Shown: one piece after another, positions 23,385 to 34,844 of the stretch
Numbering within the stretch: the stretch's first letter is position 1
Layout: each line of letters opens with the position of its first letter
Assembly: GCA_032988165.1 (NCBI GenBank)
Contig: JANTQF010000256.1
Coordinates: forward strand, 1 to 50,088
DNA: 50,088 nucleotides
Reading direction: 5' to 3'
Source: Emmonsiellopsis sp. PD_33
Lineage: Eukaryota; Ascomycota; Eurotiomycetes; Onygenales; Ajellomycetaceae
Made by a program: the position numbers and the translations under genes
The notes under the pieces: generated by a model
What the model saw: the letters and a program-made list of their open reading frames with translations, nothing else
What the model was told of the DNA's origin: nothing
Database searches by the model: none

Positions 23385-26300
23385 ATGCCCGCCGTCGCCA
23401 ACGAGGCCTTCGGCTTCCCCGTCGCAAAACGCCAAAAGGTTGCCCCAGGCCAGCTGGTGCCCAAAGATGCCCATCCTCCCAGCTCCAGGATCTTCTCGCC
23501 ATTCCGGGTGCGTATATCTCGCTATACCTGTACTGTGCTACGCTGACATCCCCCAGACCATCGGCCTCGTCTCCCCCACCACCGTCCCCTTCACCTCCAT
23601 CGCCCTGGGGAAAACTACCTTCCAGATCACCACCTCCGTGGGCAGATCCCTGCAGACATACGACCTCCGTCGCGGCCTGAGCTTGGTCTTCCTCACCCGT
23701 CCCCAAACCCCCGCCACAATCACCGCGATATGCGCGTGGAAGGACAAGGTTTTTGGCGCCTGGGGCGGCCTGCTGCCAAACGAGCCCGCAGGCGTCTGGG
23801 TGTTCAAACGCGGCAAGAAAGTTGCAGAGCTGGCCTGCCCCCCAGGCGAGAACGAGCCAATTGAGCAGCTGCTCGTTTTCGGGTCGTGGATCGTGGGCTG
23901 CTGTAGCAGAAGTATCCGTGTGTGGAAGTCTACGACCTTTGAGCATTATACCACCCTGACACCTCCGAGTCCGCGAAAGACGTCCGGTGGCCGAGTGCTT
24001 ACGGGGAGAGTCTGTAATATGCCAACGTATCTGAACAAGATTTTCGTGGGTAGACTGGATGGCAGCGTGGATATTTGGAACTTGGGAACCGGAAAACTGG
24101 TCTACACTATTCTCCCCGCCAACCCCGATGCTGGAGCTGTTACTGCAATGGAACCGACGCCCGCTCTCTCGTTGATGGCAATCGCTTATAGCAGCGGTGC
24201 GTTGACCATCCACAACGTGCGGACAGACCAGCCCGTCCTCCAGCTACGCTCACCTGGTGCAAATATTTCTCCAGTGACATGCATCTCTTTCCGCACAGAC
24301 GACCTGGGCGCAGGCAACGATGGGAGACAAGCCGGCGTCATGGCCACTGCGGGCGCTGACAGCGGTGACATTACCATGTGGGATCTAAATAACGGAGGCA
24401 GAGTAACCGGTGTCCTCCGCGACGCCCACGAATCGTCCGGCGAGGGAAACGAGCCCGGTGTGAGCAAACTCGAGTTCCTCAACGGCCAGCCCGTCATCAT
24501 CTCAACAGGGACAGACAACGCCCTTCGTTCGTGGATCTTCGATGAGACCCCCTTCTCCCCCGTTCCACGCCCACTGCATTCGCGAAGCGGCCATGCCGCA
24601 CCCATCACCACCCTCCGCTTCCTCCCCGCCGGCTCAGAGGACTCTGACTCCGTGGCGAAGTGGATTCTCAGCGCCAGCAAGGACCGCAGCCTCTGGGGCC
24701 TCAGCTTGCGCAAGGACTCGCAAAATGCAGAACTATCCCAAGGCAATGTAAAACAAAAGTCAAAGAAACGAGCCGGCCTAAACTCCCGCACGGAGGATTT
24801 TAAAACCCCCGAGATCACCTGCATGGCCTGCTCGCTGAACCGCGATGGCGGAATGGGCGTTGCTGCCGCTGGCCCTATCTGGGCTAATGCTAAGAGCGGT
24901 AGTACAGAGGGCACCAACTCGACTGGTTGGGAGAGCGTGGTTACAGGACACAAGGGCGACAAGTATGCTCGTACCTGGTTCTGGGGCAAGAAGAAGGCAG
25001 GCCGCTGGGCGTTTGCGACGCATGACGAGACGGAAGTGAAGAGTGTGGCCGTCTCGCCTTGTGGCACCTTTGCGCTTGTTGGCTCCGCCGGAGGTACGAT
25101 TGATATGTATAATTTGCAGTCTGGGATCCATCGGCAGTCGTTCCCCGCAAAGATTACTCCTGCACAGGCGAGGAAGATGAAGATGCAGCAGGTCGAGTTG
25201 GAGTTGATGGGTGCGGTGCAGGCTGGGCCAAGGAAGTTCCAGATGGGCGAGGGGAAGCATAAGGGCGCCGTTACGGGACTGATGGTCGATGCGTTGAATA
25301 CTACGGTTGTGAGTTGCGGGCTTGATGGGAAGGTCAAGGTATGTAAAATCCATTAATTCTCGTATGGGGTCCATCTAACGATATACAGTTCTGGGACTTT
25401 TCCACTGGCCAACTCCTGCACGAACTAGACTGGCACCCCATGTGCGCCATCACCGGCCTCCGCTACAACATCTCCAGCGACCTCATCGCCCTCAGCTGTG
25501 ACGACCTCTCCATCCGGGTTATTGACGTCGAGACCAAGAAACTCGTCCGAGAACTCTGGGGCTGCATCGGCCAAATCAACGACTTTTGCATCTCCAACGA
25601 TGGCCGCTGGATCATCGCCGCCTCCATGGACTCTGTCATCCGCGTCTGGGACCTGCCCACCGGCCACCTCATCGACGCATTCCGTCTCCAAAACACATGC
25701 ACCTCCCTCGCGCTATCGGTTACGGGAGAATTCCTCGCGACGGCCCATGCCGATGGCGTCGGCGTTAATATCTGGAATAATCGCAGTCTGTTCATGCACG
25801 TGCCCAACAAGCACATTGACGAGGACGAGATCGCGGATATCAGCGCGCCCACGGCGTCAGGGGAGGGTGGGGCGGCAATCCTGGACGCCGCATTTCAGGA
25901 GGAGGATGTAGATGGCGGTGCGGAGCAGGCGCCTGTGTTGCCGACGGAGCAGTTGAGTCGGGATATGGTCACGCTAAGCATCACGCCGAAGAGCAGGTGG
26001 CAGACGCTTTTGCATTTGGATGTCATCAAGGTGCGTCCACCTACCCTCTAAACCAGATATTGCCAATCAATACTAACGAGATTGAACAGGAACGCAACAA
26101 ACCCAAAGAACCACCCAAGGTGCCACAAAAGGCCCCCTTCTTCCTCCCCTCCTCCCTCTCCAAACAAGCCGACTCCACCACCACCACCGACCTCGTCCCA
26201 GCCACCGGCACCACCGAACCCACTGAGCCCCTCAAAACCACCTCCGCGGAACGCTCGCGCATCGCCAAACTCCAACGCGCCAACGACCCATCCCTCTACA

Positions 26301-26731
26301 CCTCCCCCTTCACCACCCTCCTCCGCACAGCAAACTACGACTCCTTCATCGAGTATCTCAAATCGCTGTCGCCCGCCAAAGCCGACCTGGAAATCCGGTC
26401 GCTGGATAGCGGCGTGCTCAGCGGAGGGGAGAGTGAGCTTGTATCCTTTGTGCGTGCGCTGACGCACCGACTACGGACGAAGAGGGACTTTGAGCTCGTG
26501 AATGCGTGGATGGCGGTGTTTTTGAAGGTGTTTGGGGAGGTGGTTGGGGATGTAGAGGGCGAGGGCGAGGGCGAGGGAGAGGGAGAGGGGGGCAGTGCAG
26601 AGGCGATGAGAGTGGCGCTGAGAGATGCGCTGGATGAGTGGAAGGTCGAGCAGGAGAGGGAGGGCAAGAGGCTTGCGGAGCTGGTGGGGTATTGTAGGGG
26701 GATTGTGGGATTTTTGAGATCGGCAAGGTAG
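23385..26731 (+). CDS. utp21: UTP21 (WDR36 homologue), SSU processome WD-repeat protein
   Basis: Four exons, 23385-23507, 23557-25338, 25389-26030 and 26090-26731, with introns of 49, 50 and 59 bases; 1062 residues, as expected for fungal Utp21. The N-terminus reads into SRIFSPFRTIGLVSP, typical of the family, and the body is two WD40 propellers (visible repeats such as DGSVDIWNLGTGKLV, ASKDRSLWGLSL, MDSVIRVWDLPTGHL). The C-terminal Utp21 domain occupies the last exon (DPSLYTSPFTTLLRTANYDS onward). Utp21 belongs to the UTP-B subcomplex of the small-subunit processome and is needed for 18S rRNA maturation in the nucleolus. Odd point: a run of alternating Gly-Glu near 26558-26590 inserted in the C-terminal domain, within a G-rich stretch. 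Confidence 0.95.
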
Positions 26732-27471
26732 ATGGATGGAAGCCGTTCCTTAAAGTTGCTATATATTTCTTTAGTTTATTATTTCGTAGTTCTAATTAGA
26801 ATCTATTTCTTTGGCAAACAGCATACACATATTCCACAACTTAATTAAATCTACATTGTAATAAGCTTAATATTTTCTTTTTCTACCCTCCTTCTCTCTT
26901 TCCTTAAATAGACAGCCCTATCAAACGCTAAAAACGCCACTAGCCTAATCCAGCCTAGCGCGGCGTCCTGTCAGCGCCGATCCGGTCTAGGCAAGAACGT
27001 CACTGAAAATCGGGAAGGAACGCTATTCGATACGACGCTGACCTCAGCTTCGATTTCGACTTCATCCTCAGCCATTTTCTCTTCTTTTCTCTTCTATCTC
27101 GGATCCCGCGTCGAGCTGTCTTTGCTTTGTTTGCTCATCTTTTGATACTACGACAGGACGAGGTGGTTGTGATAATTGATTGATTCGGTGTCGATGCATT
27201 TCAGTCGTTGGTCGGTGGATTATCAGCGGAACTACACGCAGTGGTAGGAGGGTATTGCGATTCGGGTTTTGGGGATATCTATCGAGTTACATACATACCT
27301 TAGGTGTCTACGTCGCTGTGCGCAAGGGGCTACGAAGGTTGGGAGGTACACACAATACTCCCGAACCTCATCGTCTACTTCATACCATACACACACACCT
27401 CGACGAGCCTCACCCCCACCCCTCACCATCCACACAACACAACAACAAAAAAAGAAAGAAAGAAAGAAAAC
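26732..27471. other. Intergenic, promoter and leader of small membrane protein gene
   Basis: 740 bases between two plus-strand genes. AT-rich at the left, where UTP21 transcripts probably end. An A-rich leader with repeated GAAA units immediately precedes the next start codon (27447-27470), a common context for strongly translated fungal genes. Confidence 0.5.
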
Positions 27472-28323
27472 ATGACCCTCGTCCCCCTCTTCGCCCTCCT
27501 CATCCTCCTCCTCCTCGCCGTCTACCTCGCCTACATCCTCTACACCCGCCACGCCGCGCAAAAATCCGGCCTCCCCCCGCCCCCCTGGCGCTCCTTCATC
27601 CCCTTCCTCTCCTCCCGCTCCTCCTCCTCACACGACACAAACTACCCCACCCCGCGCTCCCGCGGCGTCTCCGGCTGGTTCAGCGATACCTGGGCGAGGA
27701 TACGAAACCGACGCACGGCGCGGGGCGCGTACGAGGAGCCGCTGGAGGCTGGACGCGGGGGGGCGCGCGATGTCGATGAGGCGTGGGATGATCGCATGGG
27801 TGGGATTGAGCCGGATGGGGCGTATGGGTATGGTGGGCATGGGCATGGGCATGGGCAGCAGGGGGCTGGTGCGGGGGGTGGTGGTGGTGGGTATGCGGGG
27901 TATTATGAGGAGCAGGAGCTGGGGTTGCAGAGTGGGGGTGGGAGTGGGAGGCGGGAGTATGAGGATGGCTCGTATGGAGGGGCGGGGGCGGGGGTCCCGT
28001 CTGCGGGGCTGGGGGTGAAGCATGAGGAGGAGCATGATGAGCCAGAGAGGGGGCGGAGTCGGAGTCGGGACCCCCCGGAGCCGAGGGCTGGGTTGACGGT
28101 TGGTGGTCCCGTGGCGGAGAATCCATTTGGGGATCAGGCGGAGGCGCCCAGTTTGAGAGATGTCAGTCCACGGCCTGCGGAGGGGGCTAGGGATGGGGAT
28201 AGGTCGAAGTCGAGGTCGAGATCGAGGTCGAGGGAGGATGCGGGGAAGGGGGGTAGTCAGGGCAGCGCGCATGTGCAGGGCCATGGACAGGATGGGCGGA
28301 GCGTGTTTCGGGAGAGTTTATGA
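27472..28323 (+). CDS. Single-pass membrane protein with Gly-rich, acidic/Arg-Ser tail
   Basis: One frame of 283 residues from the ATG at 27472; upstream codons in frame lack a better start and lie in the leader. Residues 3-24 (LVPLFALLILLLLAVYLAY) form one hydrophobic helix, followed by a basic, Pro-containing segment and RSRGVSGWFSDTWARIRNRRTARGAYEEP. The rest is disordered: GHGHGHG and Gly runs, YYEEQELG, an Arg-Ser block (RSKSRSRSRSRE), NPFGD, and a VFRESL ending. This architecture recalls a family common in Eurotiales that databases often label 'acid phosphatase-like', although no phosphatase signature is visible and I would not use that name. A type I/III signal-anchor topology is inferred. 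Its coding strand shifts from C-rich to G-rich at about 27700. Function unknown. Confidence 0.75.
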   Translation: MTLVPLFALLILLLLAVYLAYILYTRHAAQKSGLPPPPWRSFIPFLSSRSSSSHDTNYPTPRSRGVSGWFSDTWARIRNRRTARGAYEEPLEAGRGGARDVDEAWDDRMGGIEPDGAYGYGGHGHGHGQQGAGAGGGGGGYAGYYEEQELGLQSGGGSGRREYEDGSYGGAGAGVPSAGLGVKHEEEHDEPERGRSRSRDPPEPRAGLTVGGPVAENPFGDQAEAPSLRDVSPRPAEGARDGDRSKSRSRSRSREDAGKGGSQGSAHVQGHGQDGRSVFRESL

Positions 28324-28770
28324 GTTATGAATTTTGTTTTACCCTTTTTTATATCTCCTTTTTTTTTTTCCTTTTCTTTTGCTTTTGTTTTGTATGGAGG
28401 GGACGGGGGGTTAAATATTGGAAAGTAGGATTATTTGTTATTTATTGTATTATTGATTATGTTTCTCCTATTACCACCCCCCCTAAAACCCCTTCTTTTT
28501 TTGTGTACACGCCCTCCCCCCTGGCTGGGTTTATTTTATTTTTGATCCCTGTGGTTTCCCCTGACTGACCAAGCAGTGATGCATAAAATAATATCTATAT
28601 GTCGACCCATTTATTTATTCGCTTCTCTACATTTAACCCCTTCCACGAGCTAATCGGCTCTACTTGGTATCAACGCAATGCAAACACATGTAATCCCTTC
28701 CATCCCCTTCGATCTCTGCTTCATACCTCCTCCTCCTATACACGCCATACACATCAACCATACCAACCAC
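28324..28770. other. Convergent 3' intergenic region
   Basis: 447 bases between the stop codons of the membrane protein gene (plus) and the Asteroid-family gene (minus), with T-rich tracts suited to 3' end formation. Nothing else seen. Confidence 0.5.
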
Positions 28771-30927
28771 CTACCCCTCCATCCGCAACAAATCAAACAT
28801 ATTATTGCCCTGCACGCCCTTCTTCTGTTTCTGCTTCTCCTTCTCCTTCGCCCGCCGCTGTTTCGACTGCACAGGGGCGGTAGAAACAGAAACATCGCTC
28901 GTCTTGCGCTTCCGCCGCTGGCCCTGTCCCTGCCCCTGGCCCTGCCTCTGCTTGCCTGGGAGTGTAGTCGTCCATGATGATTCCTCGCTGTTGTTCTCAT
29001 TGGGGGAGATATTCGCCTGTTGCTGTTCCTGTTGGTCATCATCATCACCATCATCTACCTCCTCATCCCTAAGCAATCCAAACACCCCATCCACAATCCT
29101 CCCCACGTCCACATCGGCACCGCCTAACCACCCCCTCATCACCCCCACAACCCTCAACGGCGGAAACAGGCCGGTGTTCAACACCCCCCCTACCTCCCTC
29201 ACCGCGTCGTCTAAACCCCCCTCAAGCTGATCCCCATCCCCATCCACGATCGCAACAACCTCCCCTAACAACCGAACTGAATACACCACCGCCCCCATCT
29301 GCGCATGCAGATGTATATCCTCCCACTCCAACTTCTCCCCGCAATAATCACGCGCGAGGAAACGGCGCAGCCGGCCGGGACTAGGTCTGTCGGCGGGCCC
29401 CATGTGCGAGAGGATCTCGTGCAGGGCGAGGGATTTCCAGATCGTCATGTTGTTATTTTTGTTGCTGTGGGATGTGATTATGGAGCTTACCAGCGAGACA
29501 AACGCCTGCAGCTTCCGTGCCAGATCGCGCGGGGAGAGGAGGGGGAGTGGGGTCTGTGCGATGCGTCGGCCCTTGCGGATGTGTTCGAGGACTGTTTCGT
29601 GGCGGGATTGTGGGCGTTGCTGCTGGTTTAGGAGGGAGTAGGCCATTAGACGGATACTGGAGCCGTGGGTCCATGCTGTGCGGCGGTCGTGGGATTCGGT
29701 GAGGATCGGGAGGTAGATGTGTGGTGGTTCGTGCGGGTGGGAGAGGAGGGGGTTGGCGGTGTATTGGGCGTGTAGTTCGGAGAGTTTGGGGTCTGTGTGG
29801 GAGACTCCTGTTGGTGCAGGTGAGGCCGGGGGTAGTGAGGGGGTGTTGTATTCTTTCATGAACGCGATGAAGGAGGCGGACTTCTCGACGGAGCCGTCTG
29901 TGCTCTTCGCGTGGCGGATGAGGTTTGCAAAGCTTGTGTGCGGGTCTCTTTTCAGCTCGTAGGCTAGGCGTTGGATGCTGACGACCCCGAGGGAACTGGC
30001 GATTGCTGCGGGACATAGTTGCGTTGCTCGTATCGCATCACCAGAGGATGAATCCGCTTCAATGGAATCGAAGAATATCACAGACCCATTCGGCCCCAGA
30101 TCATGAACCAGCAGGTCCGAGTCCCCCGTTAACACTGCAGCACCATAGTCCCTCGCCGCCTCCGCGCACCACATATCCGCCTCACCAGGGACGATCTCCG
30201 CAACACCGGCAAACACATTCTCTTCATCCCCACCCACGCCCTCCACACCCCCACCCCACCTCCTCACCTCCGCCCCCGTCCATCTCCCCCTAACCAAATC
30301 CTCAATAACCGTCGCCATCATGAATGGATTCTCCGGCAAATTCTTAAACCGCCTCGGCACCTGGCGTCGCTCGAAGACCATGCGTCTATTTACATGCCCA
30401 TCCACATCCCCCCGCCGCACACTCGCCGCCTTGAACCCGCCAGGCGTCTCACGACAAAGAGTCTCAAGCTTCTGTCTCGTCTTCTCCATCCGCTCGAGGC
30501 GCGTGGGCCGTTTGGAGAGCGGGAGGCCGCCGTCGAAGTAGATCTTTTCACTACATTGCCATTTTGCATAGTATATCCGGTCAGTTTTTTGAATAGAACC
30601 ATGTTTTTCACAAAAGTCTAGAAAAATATTTTCTGTCTTTATTCATACGTACACACGCACCCCACGCCCCCTCAACCCCATCAAAAACAACATCACGCCC
30701 ACGCTGACATCATTCCCGGACGGCTGCGCGTCGATGGGGTTTAGCGATTCGTCCGCCCACGAGAGTAGGCGGTAGTAGATGTCGTAGACGAGGCCCGGGC
30801 CGTCGATTATGAGGGTGGTGATTGCGGGGTTGGCGCTGTCATTTTCGTTCTCGTTGTTGGTGGTGGTGCCGAGCGTGACGGACTGCGCGTGCGGGAGGAG
30901 GCGGCGGGTTAGGTGGGGGATGCCCAT
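28771..30927 (-). CDS. Asteroid (AST1)-family XPG/FEN1-like domain protein
   Basis: Two exons, 30927-30653 and 30550-28771, with a 102-base intron using a GTACGT donor; 684 residues. The start MGIPHLTRRLLPHAQ with the LIIDGPGLVYDIYY strand matches the N-domain of FEN1/XPG nucleases in the Asteroid subfamily, and the splice joins to EKIYFDGGLPLSKR, the expected continuation. The internal part (PGEADMWCAEAARDYGAAVLTGDSDLLVHDLG) matches the XPG-I region, with Asp and Glu residues that bind metal in active nucleases. The acidic set seems partly kept (EAD, DSD), so nuclease activity cannot be excluded. The C-terminal quarter is Gln/Asp/Lys-rich low complexity (about 29000-28830). Cellular role is unclear. 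The promoter side holds a CACGTGAC element and two GATA cores near 31100. Confidence 0.82.
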
Positions 30928-31836
30928 GGCGGTGGATTGGGGGGGTGGGTGTTAGATGGTTGGTTGGAGGGCCATGGGAGGGTGATGGGAATGTTGTTGA
31001 GGTGATCTGGGAGAGGTGATGGTATGTTCGTTATGATCAATTGTTAAATCGGCGGCCGAGCGAGGAGGAGGATGTTGAATTGTTTCGTGTTATCTTATCT
31101 CCACGTGACTGGAAGTTTAAATTCCGCTCCGCTCCGCTCGGTTTTTGCGATTGGAGAGGCGGGATGTGGTGAGCTGAGGGTAATTTTGAGGATATTATAG
31201 ATTTACGGTAGATAATCTAAAGCGACCAACGTTGCCCAAGCACTCGAGACAAAAACATGGAAATCCCGTTGTGTATCAAGAAGCGGACCGTAGGGCCGAC
31301 TCGCATTGTTCATAGTATCAACTACACATTATAAATCATCATCAAATACACCTGTTGAACCAAACGCCCGGTATTACAGCCGCCCCGGGCATAAAAGAAC
31401 GCTTCGACATTGCATTGTGTCCATCAAGCATGCCATGCGCGAATGCCGATAAAACGGCACGAGCCACCAGTAGTTTCCCTTCCTAGCTATATTCCCAATA
31501 GCATCCATGGGGTCTGGAATTGAATGGTCCCTGAACGGATCCAGATACATGCCAGAGAGCTCCCTCCGCAATCGTCGCGCTAGAAAAGTCAGGCTTGCTC
31601 TATCCCCAAGATAGCTTGCCTACTTCTTCGCATGGTATATCACGGGCGACAAAAAAGCAGGCTCCACGAGGAGCACATAATCCGGTACTCATGGTAAGAT
31701 ACGGCGCTCTGGAGTTGGGCTGTTTCGATCGAAGCTAGGATAACCAAAGTGGCATAGCATAAGCAGGATAGCAAGCTGGGAATCGGCGCTTCGAATTTTT
31801 CGTGACAATTCGTAAAAAGAGGTATTATCGGATAGC
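30928..31836. other. Intergenic with E-box and GATA cores
   Basis: 909 bases between two minus-strand genes. TATCTTATCT (two inverted GATA cores) at 31091-31100 is followed immediately by CACGTGAC at 31102-31109 and three CCGCT units at 31124-31138, about 165-210 bases upstream of the Asteroid-family start codon. No gene is apparent. Open frames at 31374-31892 on the minus strand overlap the last FCF1 exon or are chance. Confidence 0.45.
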
Positions 31837-32686
31837 TCATTTCTCAGGAGCATCAGGCAGTCTCTCGATAACGTACTTGGCGCGGGCGACACTCATAATA
31901 GGCACACCGGGAATTTTCCTAAAATGTAATAACCGTAACGTTAGCGCTCCGTGTAAATAAATTAGAAAGAAAAAAAGGACCCATCACTAACCGAATCCGC
32001 CTCTTCAGATCCCTATCATTCGTCGCCACAATATAAACCCGATGCTTAATCACCCTATCCACGAGACAGTCATCCGCATACGTCCCCTTGTGATCACACT
32101 TGAGCCTCTCGAACCGCGGATCCTTCGCAATCCGCAGCGCAATCCGGTACTTTTGGCCCAGCTTCTCCAACTCGGCAAGCACGCAGTCGGTCACGATGGG
32201 GATGCATTTCGCAAACAGGCAGTCCATCATTGTCGGGATTACTTCCAGCTTGTGCTGCACGGTGTGCGAGAGGAAATTGGTGTCGACGAGGATGGAGTAG
32301 GGAGGGGTGAGGGCGGTGTTGTATTGGAAGAAGAGGGAGGAGGAGACTTGGGGACTATGTTGGATTGAGTTAGTAGGGTGCGAAAGAGAGGTCTGTTGAA
32401 GGGAGTTTTCGGGGGGTGTTACATTTCCCGAACTATATCGCTTGTCTCGGCGTCTTTGGCCTTTGTTGGGGCTTTGGCTTGGTTTTGTGCTCTGTATAAC
32501 ACAGTCAGGTCTTGTCTCTAAATCACGGAGGTAGGGCAAAAGGGAGTGATTGCATACAGTCGTCCATCTCGGCTTCCAATGGTTCGTTTCGTCTATGATT
32601 CTTTATTAGTTTTCTTGCGGGCTCCATTCTTGAGCGGGGAGGTTACGAACCTGGGCGAACTTGCGGGTTCTCTTCTTGATACCCAT
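31837..32686 (-). CDS. fcf1: FCF1/UTP24, PIN-domain rRNA-processing nuclease
   Basis: Five exons: 32686-32651, 32592-32558, 32491-32423, 32354-31992 and 31918-31837; 194 residues, close to the yeast protein. The start MGIKKRTRKFAQ, then TKRTIGSRDGRL, REIPQVSSSLFFQYNTAL, LVDTNFLSHTVQHKLEV and the C-terminal KIPGVPIMSVARAKYVIERL are near-invariant features of Fcf1. The PIN fold's acidic residues are present (VDTNF, DDCLVDR, NDRDLKRR). Fcf1/Utp24 is the SSU-processome endonuclease implicated in pre-rRNA cleavage at sites A1 and A2. Small exons 2 and 3 (35 and 69 bases) are required to maintain the conserved N-terminus. This is the second SSU-processome gene in the window, with UTP21 about 5 kb away and on the other strand. 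Confidence 0.95.
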
Positions 32687-33556
32687 AGCGACGGATTATA
32701 TGGGAAAATAACGGATCGGGGAGCTGGGATTATCGGCAGATGAAGGCGTAGTCGTTGAGGTTACGGCAAGGTCTGGGAGTTGGTGTGGCGGAGACGGAGA
32801 ATATTCGATGGACCCTGTTGATGGGCGAACCAAGAGCCAGAGTAAATTCGAACAGATATTCAATATTCGTACAAAAGCGCGAGGGTTGATAAAAAGATCG
32901 AGACATATGGGGGCAGTCTCCAAAAAGTGATGTCCGCCGTAAAAAAATATATTTACTGCTTACATAATATCGATATCAAACTCCATGCCAAGCCATCCAG
33001 GGCCTGGGACTCCGGCCTGGAGAAATCATATTTCAACCGTACTCAACGGAGCATTCGTCAATTCCATGCTTATTCTAAATTCGAGGGATATACGAATATA
33101 CCGATTATAGAAGACCACGTGTAGGCCGGGCGGATTAATTCCCATTGAAAGTGAGCTTCACATTCCTCTAGAGACGCCGAAACAATCATATCTCACCATC
33201 TCCACCAAAAAAAAAAATTTCTTGTGTACATGATTCGTTTATTGATTATCTATTTATATAACTGAGAAAAGGGGCCACGAAGTTATTACAAGACCATAAG
33301 GCAACAAGGTATTAGCAGAAAATTGAATGGGTTGGCAGGATCAGTACTCCAGAGCAATGAGGCGGGGCCGTTTCGACGAATCCAAAAAGTAAAACATGGA
33401 GAACAGAATACGCCGTGATATGAGGACATAGGACGTTAAGAGGGTACAGCATCAGAGACAACTCGTGGCAATCGAAGCATTCGGCAAGGAACACTTTTCA
33501 GGGGTGGAGATGCGAATTCGGCCGCAAAGGACGCAAATCAGATTGTCCGCAAGGGT
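32687..33556. other. Intergenic: FCF1 promoter and ERG25 3' region
   Basis: 870 bases between two minus-strand genes. AT-rich, with an A run near 33208-33219. A CCACGTG element occurs at 33115-33121. Short open frames (such as minus 33312-33494) carry no recognised motif; the ERG25 3' untranslated region probably occupies the right part. Confidence 0.45.
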
Positions 33557-34626
33557 TTATTGAGCCTTGGTTGACTTGGCAGACTTCTTCTCTCTCCACC
33601 GCTTCACAGCCTCGGGAGTGTACTCGGTGTCGAGCAGGTAATCCCACCATCTGAAGCTGCTGGCGAAGTTTCCGACAAACTTCTCGTGGTGTACGTCGTG
33701 GTGCTCAGCGCCGGCCCAGAAAGGCAGGAAGTGGTGCAAGCTCCATGGGAACTCATAGCCGCTGTGCGCGTCGATGGCCTGGAAGAGTCGGAGCACGATC
33801 CAGATGTACATGGTCAAGATGTGGAGATCGCCAGTGATGGCGCACCACAGGATGGGGCCGCTAACGGTTCCGAATCCGAGGGCCATAACCTCGATGGGAG
33901 ACGCGTACTCGGCAGCCAAGCCGAACGGAGCGGAGTATTGGTGGTGGATCTTGTGGACGGCTCTGTACAGGGGTCCCCAGTGGAAGGCGCGGTGCGAGAA
34001 ATAATGCCATGTGTCTTCAAAGACAAAGAAAATCGCGATCTGATACGCTATTGTCCACAGGGAGGGGAAGGGGACAGTGGTGGCAAGGCCGAAGTATTGA
34101 GCCATGGGGTGGAAGAGCCTATTATATGTCAGAAAAACACGACGAGTCGTTCGGTTCGCCGGCGACAAGCTACGTACCAGATTTGCGGGAGTTCGACGGT
34201 GAAATGGCTGAGGAGGACGAGTTTGGCGCAGTCCCATTGTTCTTTGGCAGTGGGGATTTTATTCTGCGAAGCAATTAGAGCGGCTCGAGCAGCCAGGAGC
34301 GAGGGCATAACTAACGGCTTGAATCTTGTACTTGTTGAAATAGCTCATTCTGTCGATGATGATCCAGGGCAGGGAGCGGCCAAAGTAGACCACCTCGTGC
34401 ATGACGAAGGACATGATACCGGTTGCGAGGATATCGTTCTGCATCCAGGCATACCAGGCAGCCCACATACGTTCGGCCACATTGAGATGGAGGTTATACT
34501 TAGAGACCTCCTCGAATTGGCCCCAGTAGGTCTCGGGAGGCGGCGAAAGGAGGGTGGAATTCCTGCAGGACGGGGTTAGCGAGCAATGACGAGAAGCGAG
34601 CGCAGGGCGCAGAGGGCAACTAACAT
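33557..34626 (-). CDS. erg25: C-4 methylsterol oxidase ERG25
   Basis: Four coding exons: 34626-34625 (only A and T of the start codon), 34562-34316, 34263-34178 and 34118-33557; 298 residues. The spliced protein begins MNSTLL and contains the membrane fatty-acid hydroxylase histidine boxes HYFSH, HKIHH and HDVHH that hold the di-iron centre. Several hydrophobic segments agree with an ER membrane enzyme. Erg25 oxidises the C-4 methyl groups of sterol intermediates with Erg26 and Erg27 in ergosterol synthesis. Introns are 62, 52 and 59 bases. No other ATG in frame lies upstream, so the split start codon is the only simple solution. A CCAAT box lies at 34837-34844 and a near-SRE at 35271-35280 in the shared upstream region, consistent with sterol/hypoxia control by an SrbA-type factor. 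Confidence 0.94.
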
Positions 34627-34836
34627 GGTGAAGACGTCGCCAGTATTCCGCAGACAGGCACGAAATACGAGGGGGAAGAGTCTCCTGGACGGGGTGGAGG
34701 GTGGATGAGGGAGAGGGAGGACAAGGAGGAAACAAGACGAGTTAAATAAAAAGAAGAATCTGAGGCTTGGGTCACAGCTCCACACGGTGGGCGGTAATGG
34801 CGGTACCGGAGTGGCGGCCTTCCGTACGCCAGACAG

Positions 34837-34844
34837 CCAATCAG
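34837..34844 (+). promoter_or_regulatory. CCAAT box upstream of ERG25
   Basis: CCAATCAG matches the CCAAT-binding complex consensus (CCAATSR) and lies about 210 bases upstream of the ERG25 start codon. The CCAAT complex acts with SrbA on ergosterol genes in Aspergillus. Functional use here is inferred from position. Confidence 0.4.

Noticed and set aside
24186..25337. Antisense open frame (383 codons) across UTP21
   Set aside because: Shadow of the UTP21 WD-repeat coding sequence, with no independent motif.
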